Below, piece by piece: positions 16,920-25,515 of a DNA stretch of 64,000 bases (positions are counted from its first letter, which is position 1; each line of letters starts with the position of its first letter). The stretch is taken from NCBI GenBank assembly GCA_029688825.1, contig JARUKX010000007.1, positions 62,001 to 126,000 on the forward strand, written 5' to 3'. The notes beneath the pieces were generated by a model. That model did not search any database. It had not been told where the DNA came from and saw only the letters and a program-made list of their open reading frames with translations. The DNA is from Haloarculaceae archaeon H-GB1-1 (GTDB lineage: Archaea; Halobacteriota; Halobacteria; Halobacteriales; Haloarculaceae). Position numbers and translations under genes: made by a program.

Positions 16920-16996
16920 TACTGTCGGCTGTTGGCCCGTGACGTATTTCGACCGACCAGGTGGCGAAATTCGTCACGAAGTTACAGCCAACAGTA
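16920..16996. repeat. 77-bp imperfect palindrome
   Basis: Two 30-base arms (16920-16949 and 16967-16996) are inverted repeats matching at about 24 of 30 positions, with a 17-base centre. Each outer end reads TACTGT(C/T)GGCTGT, and CGTGACG is shared internally. It starts one base after the stop of the methyltransferase remnant. It could be fused terminal repeats of an excised or very small transposable element, or a strong hairpin terminator. Confidence 0.7.
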
Positions 16997-17131
16997 TTGG
17001 TTGCGGGGCAGCTGGTCCCTCGAATGACAGATCAAATGCGACTCATCGGATGATCCTCTATGTCGCCGGGATTGAACGGTATCGATGCCCAAACAGCTAT
17101 GTGGACGAGCCCACTCGTGGCTGGCAGATAG
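16997..17131. other. Gap upstream of the 17132 gene
   Basis: No gene is visible in these 135 bp. The next gene's ATG at 17132 has no clear TATA box at 25-30 bases, so its promoter may lie in or before the palindrome. Confidence 0.3.
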
Positions 17132-19057
17132 ATGGACGACTGGATTCTCCTCGACTCACCGCGCCATCTGGACGCCGCAGTGTCACTGCTCCGCGAAACG
17201 ACGGCCGGTGCGCTGGTCACCAGTCCAGCACTTTACTACGAACTCGACCGCCGGTCGCTTCCCGTCGAGGGCATCGATTCGTACCTTACCGAAACGGAAC
17301 TCAACGAGCGTGCGACGCGCAACTGGGCGAACGTCGAATCAGTGCACCGGACTCTCGACGACCGACTCGGAGCAGCTATCTCGGACCTGCCCGATGGCTT
17401 TCGCCCGTTCGAGAGCGTGGAAATTGGGCTGGGGCTTTGTCTGAACAGCCTCTCGTTCGCCTACCGCGAGTTGTCGAACTTCCTCGACGCGGAGCAGCCC
17501 GACACACTCCGCTACTGGTCCGGATCCCCAAAGACGTTCACCGTCGAAGACATCGGCTCGCTCTCCGCAGCACCGCTGCACTGGGCGGCCGGGGAATCGC
17601 CGTACGGACAGATTCTGGAATCAGAGGTATTTCGTGAGAGCCGAGCCGCCGACATCACGACCTGTGCCGAGGGCCGTACCGACGAACGGCAGAGCACACC
17701 ACCAGGACTCAAGCACAGAGTCAAGGAGTCGATAAAGCACATCGCGAACCCCAATCGGACGTACGGACTCCGGAAATGCGGACTTGGCTCGCTGTCGCTA
17801 CGAGGGAGTCCCGAACAGATACTCTTCTTCGAGGAGAATCCCTACGTGTGGCCGCTCGTGGAAGACGCCCACGAGCGCGACATCGAGACCGACCTGTGGT
17901 TCCGATGGTGGCGTGACCCAGTGTCGCTCAGGACCGGCCGCATCGTCTCGCTGGACACCGAAGTCCCGTCGACGACGTTCGATGGCTGGACGTCGATCAT
18001 CACGGACCTGTTCAACGCCGGGTGGCCTGAGGCGACGACCGATAGCAAGCTCGACCCGACGGTCTCGGCAATTGCACGGGACCGTCTCGAACGGTATGCT
18101 TCCGAACGTATCCCCCTCAGCTACGACATCTATCAATCGTCGCGCGAGTACCTCCGACGGCGGTCGCCGAGCGCCATCATCGGCGGGCCGAACGTCCACT
18201 ACCGGGGCCGACTGCTCGCACAGGCCGCCGCCAACGTCGGCGTCCCAATGGTATCGGTCCAGCACGGTGGCGGCTATGGCCTGTTCGAACACCCACACTA
18301 CAGCGTCGAGTACAAGAACGACATCTTCTGTTCGTTCGGTGACGGGGTCAGCGAACGGTTTCGCGAGGAGGCAGCCGGGGTGGGCGAGTCACTGACGACA
18401 GTCACCGTCGGCCTCGACCGTCTCCGGGCTGGTGCAGAACACATCCCGCTGGACCCGGCGTCGGTTACTGGGGAGGCCCACGTCGGTAGCGATCTCGACC
18501 GGCCGACGATAATGTACGTCTCGGCAGGACTCCACGGCCACAACCGAACGGGGCCCCACTTCTGGAAAGATGACATTACGTATCACGAACACCAGTTCGA
18601 ACTCGCGCGGACGCTGGTCGCAGCGGGCGACTACGATATTGTTTTCAAACTCAGTCCTAAACGGGGTTCCGGAAACCCGATCGAGGACCGACTCGCCGAC
18701 GCTAGCCTCGACGACCGTATCGATATCGTCCGTGACACCCCGTTCTCACGGGCGGTAGAGCGGGCCGACGTGGTCGTGATGGACCGTCCGACGACCGTGT
18801 TCCTCGAATCGATGTTGCTGAACAAGTACATCGTTTGCCTCGATTTGGGATGGTTCCGCTGGTTCGAGGACACTCGGCGGCTCGTCGAGGACTCTGTCAC
18901 CGTCATCGAGACAGATGGTGCATGGCAACAAGCGTTGACGGCGGAGTTGCGTGACGTATTCGAGACTGGTGGAGAACAATCGTATGTTTCGCTGATCAAT
19001 GAATATTGTCGACCCGAGTACACCCCGAATGCGCTCTGGCAGACACTCGCCGACTGA
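17132..19057 (+). CDS. Large GT-B-like surface carbohydrate transferase (LIC12162-like), copy 2
   Basis: 641 aa, same architecture as the protein at 7776-9665. Signature blocks are PSAIIGGPNVHYRGRLLAQA, MVSVQHGGGYGLFEHPHYS with the QHGG motif, YDIVFKLSPKRGSG, ADVVVMDRPTTVFLESMLLN and YIVCLDLGWFRWFED. The mid-protein NPNRTYGLRKCGL block also matches its paralogue. It is followed, after 147 bp, by a 314-aa sulfatase-like gene on the same strand; copy 1 also lies beside an AP-superfamily gene. The N-terminal about 300 residues remain unexplained. No signal peptide is seen, so it probably acts on the cytosolic face of the membrane. Confidence 0.7.
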   Translation: MDDWILLDSPRHLDAAVSLLRETTAGALVTSPALYYELDRRSLPVEGIDSYLTETELNERATRNWANVESVHRTLDDRLGAAISDLPDGFRPFESVEIGLGLCLNSLSFAYRELSNFLDAEQPDTLRYWSGSPKTFTVEDIGSLSAAPLHWAAGESPYGQILESEVFRESRAADITTCAEGRTDERQSTPPGLKHRVKESIKHIANPNRTYGLRKCGLGSLSLRGSPEQILFFEENPYVWPLVEDAHERDIETDLWFRWWRDPVSLRTGRIVSLDTEVPSTTFDGWTSIITDLFNAGWPEATTDSKLDPTVSAIARDRLERYASERIPLSYDIYQSSREYLRRRSPSAIIGGPNVHYRGRLLAQAAANVGVPMVSVQHGGGYGLFEHPHYSVEYKNDIFCSFGDGVSERFREEAAGVGESLTTVTVGLDRLRAGAEHIPLDPASVTGEAHVGSDLDRPTIMYVSAGLHGHNRTGPHFWKDDITYHEHQFELARTLVAAGDYDIVFKLSPKRGSGNPIEDRLADASLDDRIDIVRDTPFSRAVERADVVVMDRPTTVFLESMLLNKYIVCLDLGWFRWFEDTRRLVEDSVTVIETDGAWQQALTAELRDVFETGGEQSYVSLINEYCRPEYTPNALWQTLAD

Positions 19058-19204
19058 TATCTGTGAGTGTCGTTCTGTTGTTGGAAGCTCAACTACTGCA
19101 AGGAAGATAGACGAGAGTCTACTTATCAACTTCTATTTATTTTGCAGACAGTTGGAACGACTGTTACCGACAAATCCATACTGCTACAGAGCCACGATTA
19201 CCCG

Positions 19205-20149
19205 ATGAACTGGTTGCTGCGGCTCCCTCACTGGGCACAAATCGCGGCCTCTGAAATTCGTTCCCGTGGAGTCGAAGGTGCTGGATGGGCCGCGGTGTCC
19301 CTGTATCGGGCGATGCTCGTCGATAGGTTTCCGGGAACCACGTTTGACCGTGACGGCGTCCGCATTTTCGACCGCGATTGGGACTTGTTAATTGTTCTCG
19401 ATGCGTGCCGAGCCGACCTAATGGGGGGAGTCGAATCCGAGTACCCGTTTGTGGACGGCGGAGCAGCGTATTCGGCCGCAAGTACATCGAAAACGTGGAT
19501 TGAACGAAACTTTGACGACCGCTACAGCAGCGAGCTCGCGAAGACAGCCTACGTAACGGGAAATCCGTTCTCTGAGCAGCTACGTTCGCGGACGGACATC
19601 GGCTTTCTGGATGAGGTGTGGCGCTACGCATGGGACAATGAACGTGGTACTATTCCACCGCGTCCGTTGACCGACCGGCTCATAAGCATCGGCCGCCAAA
19701 ACGAGTGGGAACGACTCATCGTTCACTACATGCAACCACACTTTCCCGCACTTGAAAACCCGAAACTCGGTGGACAAATCGATATAAACAACGCCAAGAG
19801 TAGCAATCCCGATTCGATCTGGCGACATCTTCAAGAAGGGAAAGTGACAAGCGACGAGGTATGGGCTGCGTACGAAACCAATCTCAAGTCGGTACTTGAA
19901 GATGTGGAACTACTGCTCAACAACGTCGACGCAGATACAGCCGTTATCACCAGCGACCACGGAAACGCGATCGGAGATTGGGGCTTCTATGGGCATAAGG
20001 AAGGAATCCCGCTCCAGTGTATGCGGAGGGTCCCGTGGTGCGAGACAAATGGCACAGACTCTCACGAGTACGTGCCGCAGACGTACGACCGAGACGATGA
20101 AGTGGACACATCGGTCGAAGAACGCCTTTCCTCGCTTGGCTATCAGTAG
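19205..20149 (+). CDS. Short sulfatase-like (AP superfamily) protein, copy 2
   Basis: 314 aa from the ATG at 19205 (MNWLLRLPHW). The longer frame from 19067 adds 46 residues of AT-rich, unlikely sequence. The N-terminal FDRDWDLLIVLDACRADLM holds the metal-binding Asp, ASTSKTWIERNF the expected nucleophile region, and AVITSDHGNAIGDWG the second metal site. It ends ERLSSLGYQ. Length, motifs and tail match the 5750-6694 protein, and IVHYMQPHFP parallels IVHYSQPHKP there, so the two form one subfamily. The gene lies directly after a LIC12162-like transferase and before the AsnB-like gene, probably in the same transcription unit. Confidence 0.78.
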   Translation: MNWLLRLPHWAQIAASEIRSRGVEGAGWAAVSLYRAMLVDRFPGTTFDRDGVRIFDRDWDLLIVLDACRADLMGGVESEYPFVDGGAAYSAASTSKTWIERNFDDRYSSELAKTAYVTGNPFSEQLRSRTDIGFLDEVWRYAWDNERGTIPPRPLTDRLISIGRQNEWERLIVHYMQPHFPALENPKLGGQIDINNAKSSNPDSIWRHLQEGKVTSDEVWAAYETNLKSVLEDVELLLNNVDADTAVITSDHGNAIGDWGFYGHKEGIPLQCMRRVPWCETNGTDSHEYVPQTYDRDDEVDTSVEERLSSLGYQ

Positions 20150-20315
20150 TCCGGGAGACACTGAACGGACTGGACAGGCCAATACTGTTTTCGGAGGTGT
20201 GCGCTCGATAATCAGTTACCCTGGATGTAGGAGTATTTGTAGCTATTTATGAATAAATCGACCAACAACACATGCCTAGCTACTTTTTTTGGCATGCAGT
20301 CACAACTACACTGAA

Positions 20316-22193
20316 ATGTGTGGAATCGTCGGACGCCACTGCCCTGCAGGCGTCGACGCAGATGGGGTACGGAAGTTGCGAGACGAGTTACGACACAGGG
20401 GTCCTGATGGCAAAGGGTTGTACACCAATGAAACGGACACGGTCGCACTCGGACACCGTCGCCTCTCTGTCATCGATCTCTCAGATGCCGGTTCCCAGCC
20501 GATGCCAAACGAATCAGAGGACGTTTGGCTGGTGTACAACGGCGAGATTTACAATTTCCGGGACCTCAGGGAAGAACTCGAAGCGTGTGGTCACACGTTC
20601 AGAAGTGAAACTGACTCAGAAGTCATCATCCACGGATACGAAGAGTGGGGAATCGACTGTGTCGACCGTTTCCGGGGGATGTTCGCGTTCGGGCTCTGGG
20701 ATGAGAGCGAACACCGGTTTATTCTCTCGCGAGACCGACTCGGTATCAAACCACTGTATTACTACCACGCCGACGACCAGTTGCTGTTCGCCTCCGAACC
20801 GAAAGCGGTTGTTACTGCAGAGGACGTGCCAGCTAAAGTTGATCCAACGGGGCTGTTCCACTATCTAAAATATCGGTTCGTTCCGGCACCGTACACTATC
20901 TATCAGGACGTATCGAAAGTCGAACCGGGGACAGTTCTCGTCTTCGAGGACGGGACGCTCGACGAACACCGCTATTGGGATGCAGCAGACCACCGAACTG
21001 CAGGGTTCGAAGACATAGAAAATGCGATAAGTGAGCTCAGATCGGATCTCGAAGACGCTGTTACCAGTCATCTCGTCAGCGATGTGCCCCTCGCTGTCCT
21101 GCTGAGCGGTGGAATGGACTCTTCGACCGTGACCGCATTTGCATCCGCGGAAGCCGAAGATCTCCGTACAGTCTCTATTGGGATGGAGCAGTACGGAAAA
21201 GACGAACTCGACTATGCCCGTTTAGTCGCATCGGAGTACGACCTCGACCAGACCGAACGACAGCTCGACCCGGAGATGGTGGACGAAATGCTCCCGGACC
21301 TGCTGTACCACTACGACGAACCACTCGCAGACCCCTCGATACTACCGACGTTTCTTTTGATGCAATCGACGAGCAAAGAGACAAAAGTCGCGCTTTCGGG
21401 GGCTGGCGGTGACGAACTGTTCGCCGGCTACCGCTGGTACGATCGGTTCGCAAAATACGAATCGTTACCCCGGGGCTCACGTTCCGCCGCCCGCCTCTGT
21501 TCGCCTGTGGCCAGGTGGTTGACGAGTACGTTTCAGTCCAGTTGGCTCGAAGCACAGTCAACACGCATCGATTTGCTATCGTCGGCCCCGTGGGAAAGGT
21601 ATCTCAAACTAATGACAGAACCGTTTTCAGACGCGGAACTGTCGGAACTGTTCGGAGAGGCCATCGATTTCGAGGCTATCGAAGACGATGTCGTCAGAGC
21701 ACAGTTCACGGACGACCCGACAGTCAGGGACCAACAATTTGTCGACCTCAACACGTTCTTGGTCGACGATATCCTCACAAAGGTCGATAGGGCCAGTATG
21801 GCTCACTCTCTGGAGATACGTGTTCCGTTCGTCGACCACGAATTTGTTGAGAACGTCCTATCGGCGATGGAATCATTCCCTTTCGAGGGGGAACAGAAAC
21901 GGATTCTGAAGCGTATTGGGGAAGACGTTATCCCGGAAGCCGTCTGCGAGCGAGACAAACAGGGATTCGGTGTCCCCGTCACACAATTCATCGATCGATA
22001 CATGGATGTTCTCACCGACTCGGTTGCTGCTGCTGATGGTATACTTGACCAAGCGGTGATTGAAACCTACACTGAGAGCGACACAGCAGACTCGAAACAG
22101 TTCAAGTTAATATTGTTTGAGTTATGGTACCGCCGGTGGATACGGAATCACGAGGAAGTATTGCCGAGGAAGAGTCCGGAAGCTACCAACTGA
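20316..22193 (+). CDS. Asparagine synthetase B-like glutamine amidotransferase
   Basis: 625 aa starting MCGIVG, which places the catalytic Cys at position 2 after Met removal; the longer frame from 20289 would bury it. The N-terminal class II glutaminase domain has HRRLSVIDLSDAGSQPM and YNGEIYNFRDLREEL. The C-terminal synthetase domain has LLSGGMDSSTVTAFA (the ATP pyrophosphatase P-loop), SGAGGDELFAGYRWYDRF and VDDILTKVDRASMAHSLEIR. AsnB-like enzymes in polysaccharide loci often amidate uronic acids rather than aspartate. That is plausible here because UDP-glucuronate is made by aglM, but free asparagine synthesis cannot be excluded. Confidence 0.88.
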   Translation: MCGIVGRHCPAGVDADGVRKLRDELRHRGPDGKGLYTNETDTVALGHRRLSVIDLSDAGSQPMPNESEDVWLVYNGEIYNFRDLREELEACGHTFRSETDSEVIIHGYEEWGIDCVDRFRGMFAFGLWDESEHRFILSRDRLGIKPLYYYHADDQLLFASEPKAVVTAEDVPAKVDPTGLFHYLKYRFVPAPYTIYQDVSKVEPGTVLVFEDGTLDEHRYWDAADHRTAGFEDIENAISELRSDLEDAVTSHLVSDVPLAVLLSGGMDSSTVTAFASAEAEDLRTVSIGMEQYGKDELDYARLVASEYDLDQTERQLDPEMVDEMLPDLLYHYDEPLADPSILPTFLLMQSTSKETKVALSGAGGDELFAGYRWYDRFAKYESLPRGSRSAARLCSPVARWLTSTFQSSWLEAQSTRIDLLSSAPWERYLKLMTEPFSDAELSELFGEAIDFEAIEDDVVRAQFTDDPTVRDQQFVDLNTFLVDDILTKVDRASMAHSLEIRVPFVDHEFVENVLSAMESFPFEGEQKRILKRIGEDVIPEAVCERDKQGFGVPVTQFIDRYMDVLTDSVAAADGILDQAVIETYTESDTADSKQFKLILFELWYRRWIRNHEEVLPRKSPEATN

Positions 22194-22493
22194 GTCGAAC
22201 GTCAGTCATTCGACAAGTATTTGACGTAAACAAGAGTCTTTAGAGAGAATTGCTGTCGAGACTGTCTCTAAGCGCTGAGCAAACACATAGCGATTGCTAT
22301 GAGTCATTACCGGTCGGCCCTCCAAACGAGGAGCGGGCCAACCGATGAACAGTTTCAGCAATCACTACCACACAGCGGAGGTCGGCCAGAAGAACTGACT
22401 AACTGGTAAAACAGGGCCACGGGTCGGACCGACACTCGGAGCACTTTCCGAGCGGCGACGCATTTATAGCTACTGCAATCAGCCACTCAGTAT
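22194..22493. other. 300-bp gap with two hairpins
   Basis: No ORF is supported. CATAGC-GATT-GCTATG (22286-22301) is a perfect 6-bp stem. The sequence 22311-22344 forms an imperfect 13-15-bp stem around AAACGA. They may terminate the AsnB-like transcript or be remnants of a small element. Confidence 0.45.
22461..22470 (+). promoter_or_regulatory. TATA box for the FkbM-type gene
   Basis: CATTTATAGC lies 24-33 bases before the ATG at 22494, a textbook archaeal TATA position. The expected start site would be at or very near the ATG, giving a leaderless mRNA. Confidence 0.6.
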
Positions 22494-23240
22494 ATGAAGG
22501 TCGCTGTCTCCGCTGCGCGACTATACCGGGGACACCTATACCCACTAGTTCGTCATCGGCGGGGTACAACCGCGATTCTACGACGATTGGACGATCTTGC
22601 ATACCGAAACATACTCGATGGAAATCAGTCACGGGAGTTCGAGTTCACCATGAAGTCGCGTGAAGATTTCGTCCCGCTAATATACGAACGACCGGTCGTG
22701 GACGCCTTCGCAGAAGCTGTCGGACCAGACTCGACTGTCCTCGACATTGGATCGTACCACGGGTTCTACGCGTTGCTGGCTGCAAGCCAGCCCAATACCG
22801 ACGTGTATGCGTTCGAACCGAACGAGGCCAATCGGCAGGAGCTATCGAGCAACCTCGAACTGAACCCGGCCGGGGAGAATGTAACAGTGGTCCCGGAGGC
22901 GGTACTTGACGAGAACAGCGAAACGACGTACGCGTCGTCCGGTGTAAAGACGACGATGGGAACGGGGACCAAACGGATCTCAACAGTGACACTCGATACG
23001 TTCTGCGAGCGCCACGAACTACAACCGGACGTACTCAAGATAGACGTCGAGGGGGCAGAGAGCAACGTCCTCGCCGGGGCGACGAGGACGCTTCGCGGGA
23101 AGCCAACGCTGTTCATCGAGATACACAACGATCCGAAAAAAGAATTCGAAGGAAGTGTTCACGACCACCTGTCGGCGTTCGACACCGAGGTCCTGATGCG
23201 CCGGGAGTCAGAGATCATGGTCCGGGCCCAGTACGTGTAA
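22494..23240 (+). CDS. FkbM-family methyltransferase
   Basis: 248-aa SAM-dependent O-methyltransferase. TVLDIGSYHGFYALLAAS is the SAM-binding glycine loop, VYAFEPNEANRQELSSNLEL is motif II, and LKIDVEGAESNVLAGA with PTLFIEIH are hallmarks of the FkbM family. Members methylate sugar hydroxyls in antibiotics, glycolipids and surface glycans. The last 33 bp overlap, on the opposite strand, the end of the GT4 gene at 23208. It probably caps or decorates a glycan residue; the acceptor is unknown. Confidence 0.88.
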   Translation: MKVAVSAARLYRGHLYPLVRHRRGTTAILRRLDDLAYRNILDGNQSREFEFTMKSREDFVPLIYERPVVDAFAEAVGPDSTVLDIGSYHGFYALLAASQPNTDVYAFEPNEANRQELSSNLELNPAGENVTVVPEAVLDENSETTYASSGVKTTMGTGTKRISTVTLDTFCERHELQPDVLKIDVEGAESNVLAGATRTLRGKPTLFIEIHNDPKKEFEGSVHDHLSAFDTEVLMRRESEIMVRAQYV

Positions 23241-24413
23241 CAGTCGTTCCGCCCGATTAGACCACGTGTATTCAGAGACTGTCTCGAAGGCGGCAGTTAC
23301 CAGTCGTTCCGATAGTCTGTCGTTCGACCCCAACCTGTCGGCTGCTGCAGCGATGGCTGTCGGGCTCCCTGGATCGACGAGCAGTGCGTTCTGGCCGTCA
23401 GTCAGTATTTCGTGTAAGGCCGGGATATCCGATGCGACTAACGGACGGCGGGCGGCCATGTACTCGAACAGTTTCAGCGGTGACGTGTACTCCGGTTGGT
23501 GGTGCGTCTCGAACGCCTCGTCGAGTGCCGGAAGGACCAGCACATCTGCGGCGAACTGGTAGAGCGGCACGCGGTCCGGGTCGACTCGGCCGACAAGCAC
23601 CACATCGTCGAGCCCCTCCGATTCGACGAACGTTTCCATCTCGGCCTGTCTGGCCGGCTTGCCGCCGACCAGCACGACCTTCCCGTCGATGTGTTCACTG
23701 GCACGGGCGAGCTCGTAGGCCCCCTTCGACTTCAGTAGCGACCCCGTGTACACCGCGAGACGCTCGTCGTTCGGGAGCCCGGTTTGCTCGCGGGCCTGTT
23801 GCTTGCCGACCTCGGGTTCGTACTCGTCGAGGTCCACCGCATTGGGCAGTGCCACCACCTTCCGTTCGGGGACGCCGCTGTCGACCATCCCCGCAGCCGT
23901 CCCTTGGCTGTTGGCAACGACGAGTCTGAGCGCGTCGAGCGTCCCGATGAACTGGAAGATGCGTCTGGCACGCGAGCTAAATCCGAGCGCATCGACGGTG
24001 TGTGCCGAGTACACCGTCGGAACGCCACAGAGAACGAACAGGGCCGCCACCGGCCACTCCCGGGTGATGAAGCAGTCGGTGTCGCTCCGGAGCGCCGACA
24101 GCAAGGCAACGAACGCGAACGAGATGTTGGCAAACAGTAGCGCCGGTTTCGCGAGCGTCGTCCCGAACCGGGTCGAGAGACGGTGTGGGTTATAATACCA
24201 CAGCTCCCTCGTCGGAATGTCGTGTTCGAGATCGTGGAACTCCTGCATCGACTCAGGGCGGTTCCCCCGCTTCCGACGGGCGTACCAGATGTCGATGTCG
24301 ATGCCGTGCTCGGCGAGGGCGTCGCACATCTTCGCCGTCTGGATGCCTGCTGCCTGCGTGTTCGGCATCGATATCTTGATCACGTACGTCCAGTTGGTCA
24401 GATCTTCTCTCAT
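23208..24413 (-). CDS. GT4-family glycosyltransferase
   Basis: 401 aa GT-B enzyme. The C-terminal domain has AVYTGSLLKSKGAYELARAS, VVLVGGKPARQAEMETFVES and SPLKLFEYMAARRPLVASD with the family's acidic catalytic/donor region. The N-terminal domain carries a hydrophobic stretch PALLFANISFAFVALLSALR that may attach it to the membrane. It is paralogous to the protein at 4468-5640. It is the last gene of a minus-strand group that also holds the NeuB-like, NeuA-like and GT2-NeuA fusion genes. It may therefore use the CMP-sugar product, although sialyltransferases are normally in other families. Confidence 0.88.
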   Translation of the reverse strand: MREDLTNWTYVIKISMPNTQAAGIQTAKMCDALAEHGIDIDIWYARRKRGNRPESMQEFHDLEHDIPTRELWYYNPHRLSTRFGTTLAKPALLFANISFAFVALLSALRSDTDCFITREWPVAALFVLCGVPTVYSAHTVDALGFSSRARRIFQFIGTLDALRLVVANSQGTAAGMVDSGVPERKVVALPNAVDLDEYEPEVGKQQAREQTGLPNDERLAVYTGSLLKSKGAYELARASEHIDGKVVLVGGKPARQAEMETFVESEGLDDVVLVGRVDPDRVPLYQFAADVLVLPALDEAFETHHQPEYTSPLKLFEYMAARRPLVASDIPALHEILTDGQNALLVDPGSPTAIAAAADRLGSNDRLSERLVTAAFETVSEYTWSNRAERLLHVLGPDHDL

Positions 24414-24476
24414 CGTCGACGAATGCAGCTAGTTCCGGATTCGAAACGTTGCCTGGTTCCTTGCCGTGGAACGACG

Positions 24477-25484
24477 CTACTCAGAGACATCCGCATCCTC
24501 TAACAGCTGGCGTTCACCGATGTCCCGCGCTGCCGTCGCGCCGAGCACGTCGTCGTACCGAAGCGGCGAGATGCCGCCTTCGGGCCTGAGTGCCGTGAGA
24601 TTCTCGTCGGTGAACTGCTCGCCTTCGGCGACCGGTTCCCGTGTCGAGAGACTTCGGCGCATCTGCGTCTTGATTCTGGACTCACTTCCGAACACTGTCG
24701 ATCGATCACCGTGGCCGACCATCTCCCAGATTCGGTCCGCCTGTTCGACAAAACGTTCGATGTCGGCCGGCGTCGCCGAGAGGCGGTGGTCGCCGACCTC
24801 CTTCGATGTGTCGAGGGTGAAGTGTTTCTCGACGATGGTGGCCCCGCGGGCGACGGCGGCTGTGGGGGCGGTCATTCCGACGGTGTGGTCGGAATAGCCA
24901 ACGGGAACGTCGAATCGCTCGGCCAGACGGTCGATCATCTGGAGATTCGCTGCCTCGTCGGGCGTGGGGTACGCGCCCACGCAGTGCAGCAGCGCTAGTT
25001 CCACGCCGGTAAGTTCCTCGACGGCCCGCTCGATTTCCGGCATCGTCGCAAAGCCGGTCGAGAGTATCACCGGAACGTCCAGACTGCGCACGTACCGCAA
25101 CAGCGGGACGTTCGTGAGGTCGCCGGAGGCAACTTTGATGAACGGGCTGTGGTTCGCCGTGAAGTCAGCGGCTGTACGGTCGAAGGCACTTGCGGCGAAG
25201 TCGACGCCGACCTCGTTGGCCAACGCCACCAATTCGTCCCACTCTTCGGGCGCGAGTTCCAGTTCCTCGAAGCGCTCGTACTGCGTGTCGTAGTCGTCGC
25301 CGGCGAGCGGAAGCGGGGGTTCATCTTCGTCGATGAGATTCGCGGCGTGGTAGTACTGGAACTTCGCCGCGTCGGCCCCCGCCTCAGCCGCGGCTCGAAG
25401 ATATCGCTTGGCCGTCTCGACATCACCACCGTGGTTCCCGCCGATCTCGGCGATGACGTATGGGGGGTCAGAAAGGAAGTCCAT
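24477..25484 (-). CDS. NeuB-family nonulosonic acid synthase, copy 1
   Basis: 335 aa from the ATG at 25484 (MDFLSDPPYVIAEIGGNHGG). The 30 codons upstream in the longer frame overlap the spacer and are not NeuB-like. The TIM-barrel part shows AEIGGNHGGDVETAK, AAKFQYYHAANL, GYSDHTVGMTAPTAAVARGA and IVEKHFTLDTSKEVGDHRLS; a C-terminal SAF (antifreeze-like) domain starts near RRSLSTREPVAEGE. The family condenses phosphoenolpyruvate with a hexosamine derivative to give a sialic, legionaminic or pseudaminic acid. It is followed upstream on the strand by two CMP-transferase-type genes, so the cassette synthesises and activates the acid but lacks the dehydratase and aminotransferase, which occur near 58-61 kb. 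Confidence 0.88.
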   Translation of the reverse strand: MDFLSDPPYVIAEIGGNHGGDVETAKRYLRAAAEAGADAAKFQYYHAANLIDEDEPPLPLAGDDYDTQYERFEELELAPEEWDELVALANEVGVDFAASAFDRTAADFTANHSPFIKVASGDLTNVPLLRYVRSLDVPVILSTGFATMPEIERAVEELTGVELALLHCVGAYPTPDEAANLQMIDRLAERFDVPVGYSDHTVGMTAPTAAVARGATIVEKHFTLDTSKEVGDHRLSATPADIERFVEQADRIWEMVGHGDRSTVFGSESRIKTQMRRSLSTREPVAEGEQFTDENLTALRPEGGISPLRYDDVLGATAARDIGERQLLEDADVSE

Positions 25485-25515
25485 AGAAAGCGATGGATGT
25501 CGGGCAACTAAAGGC

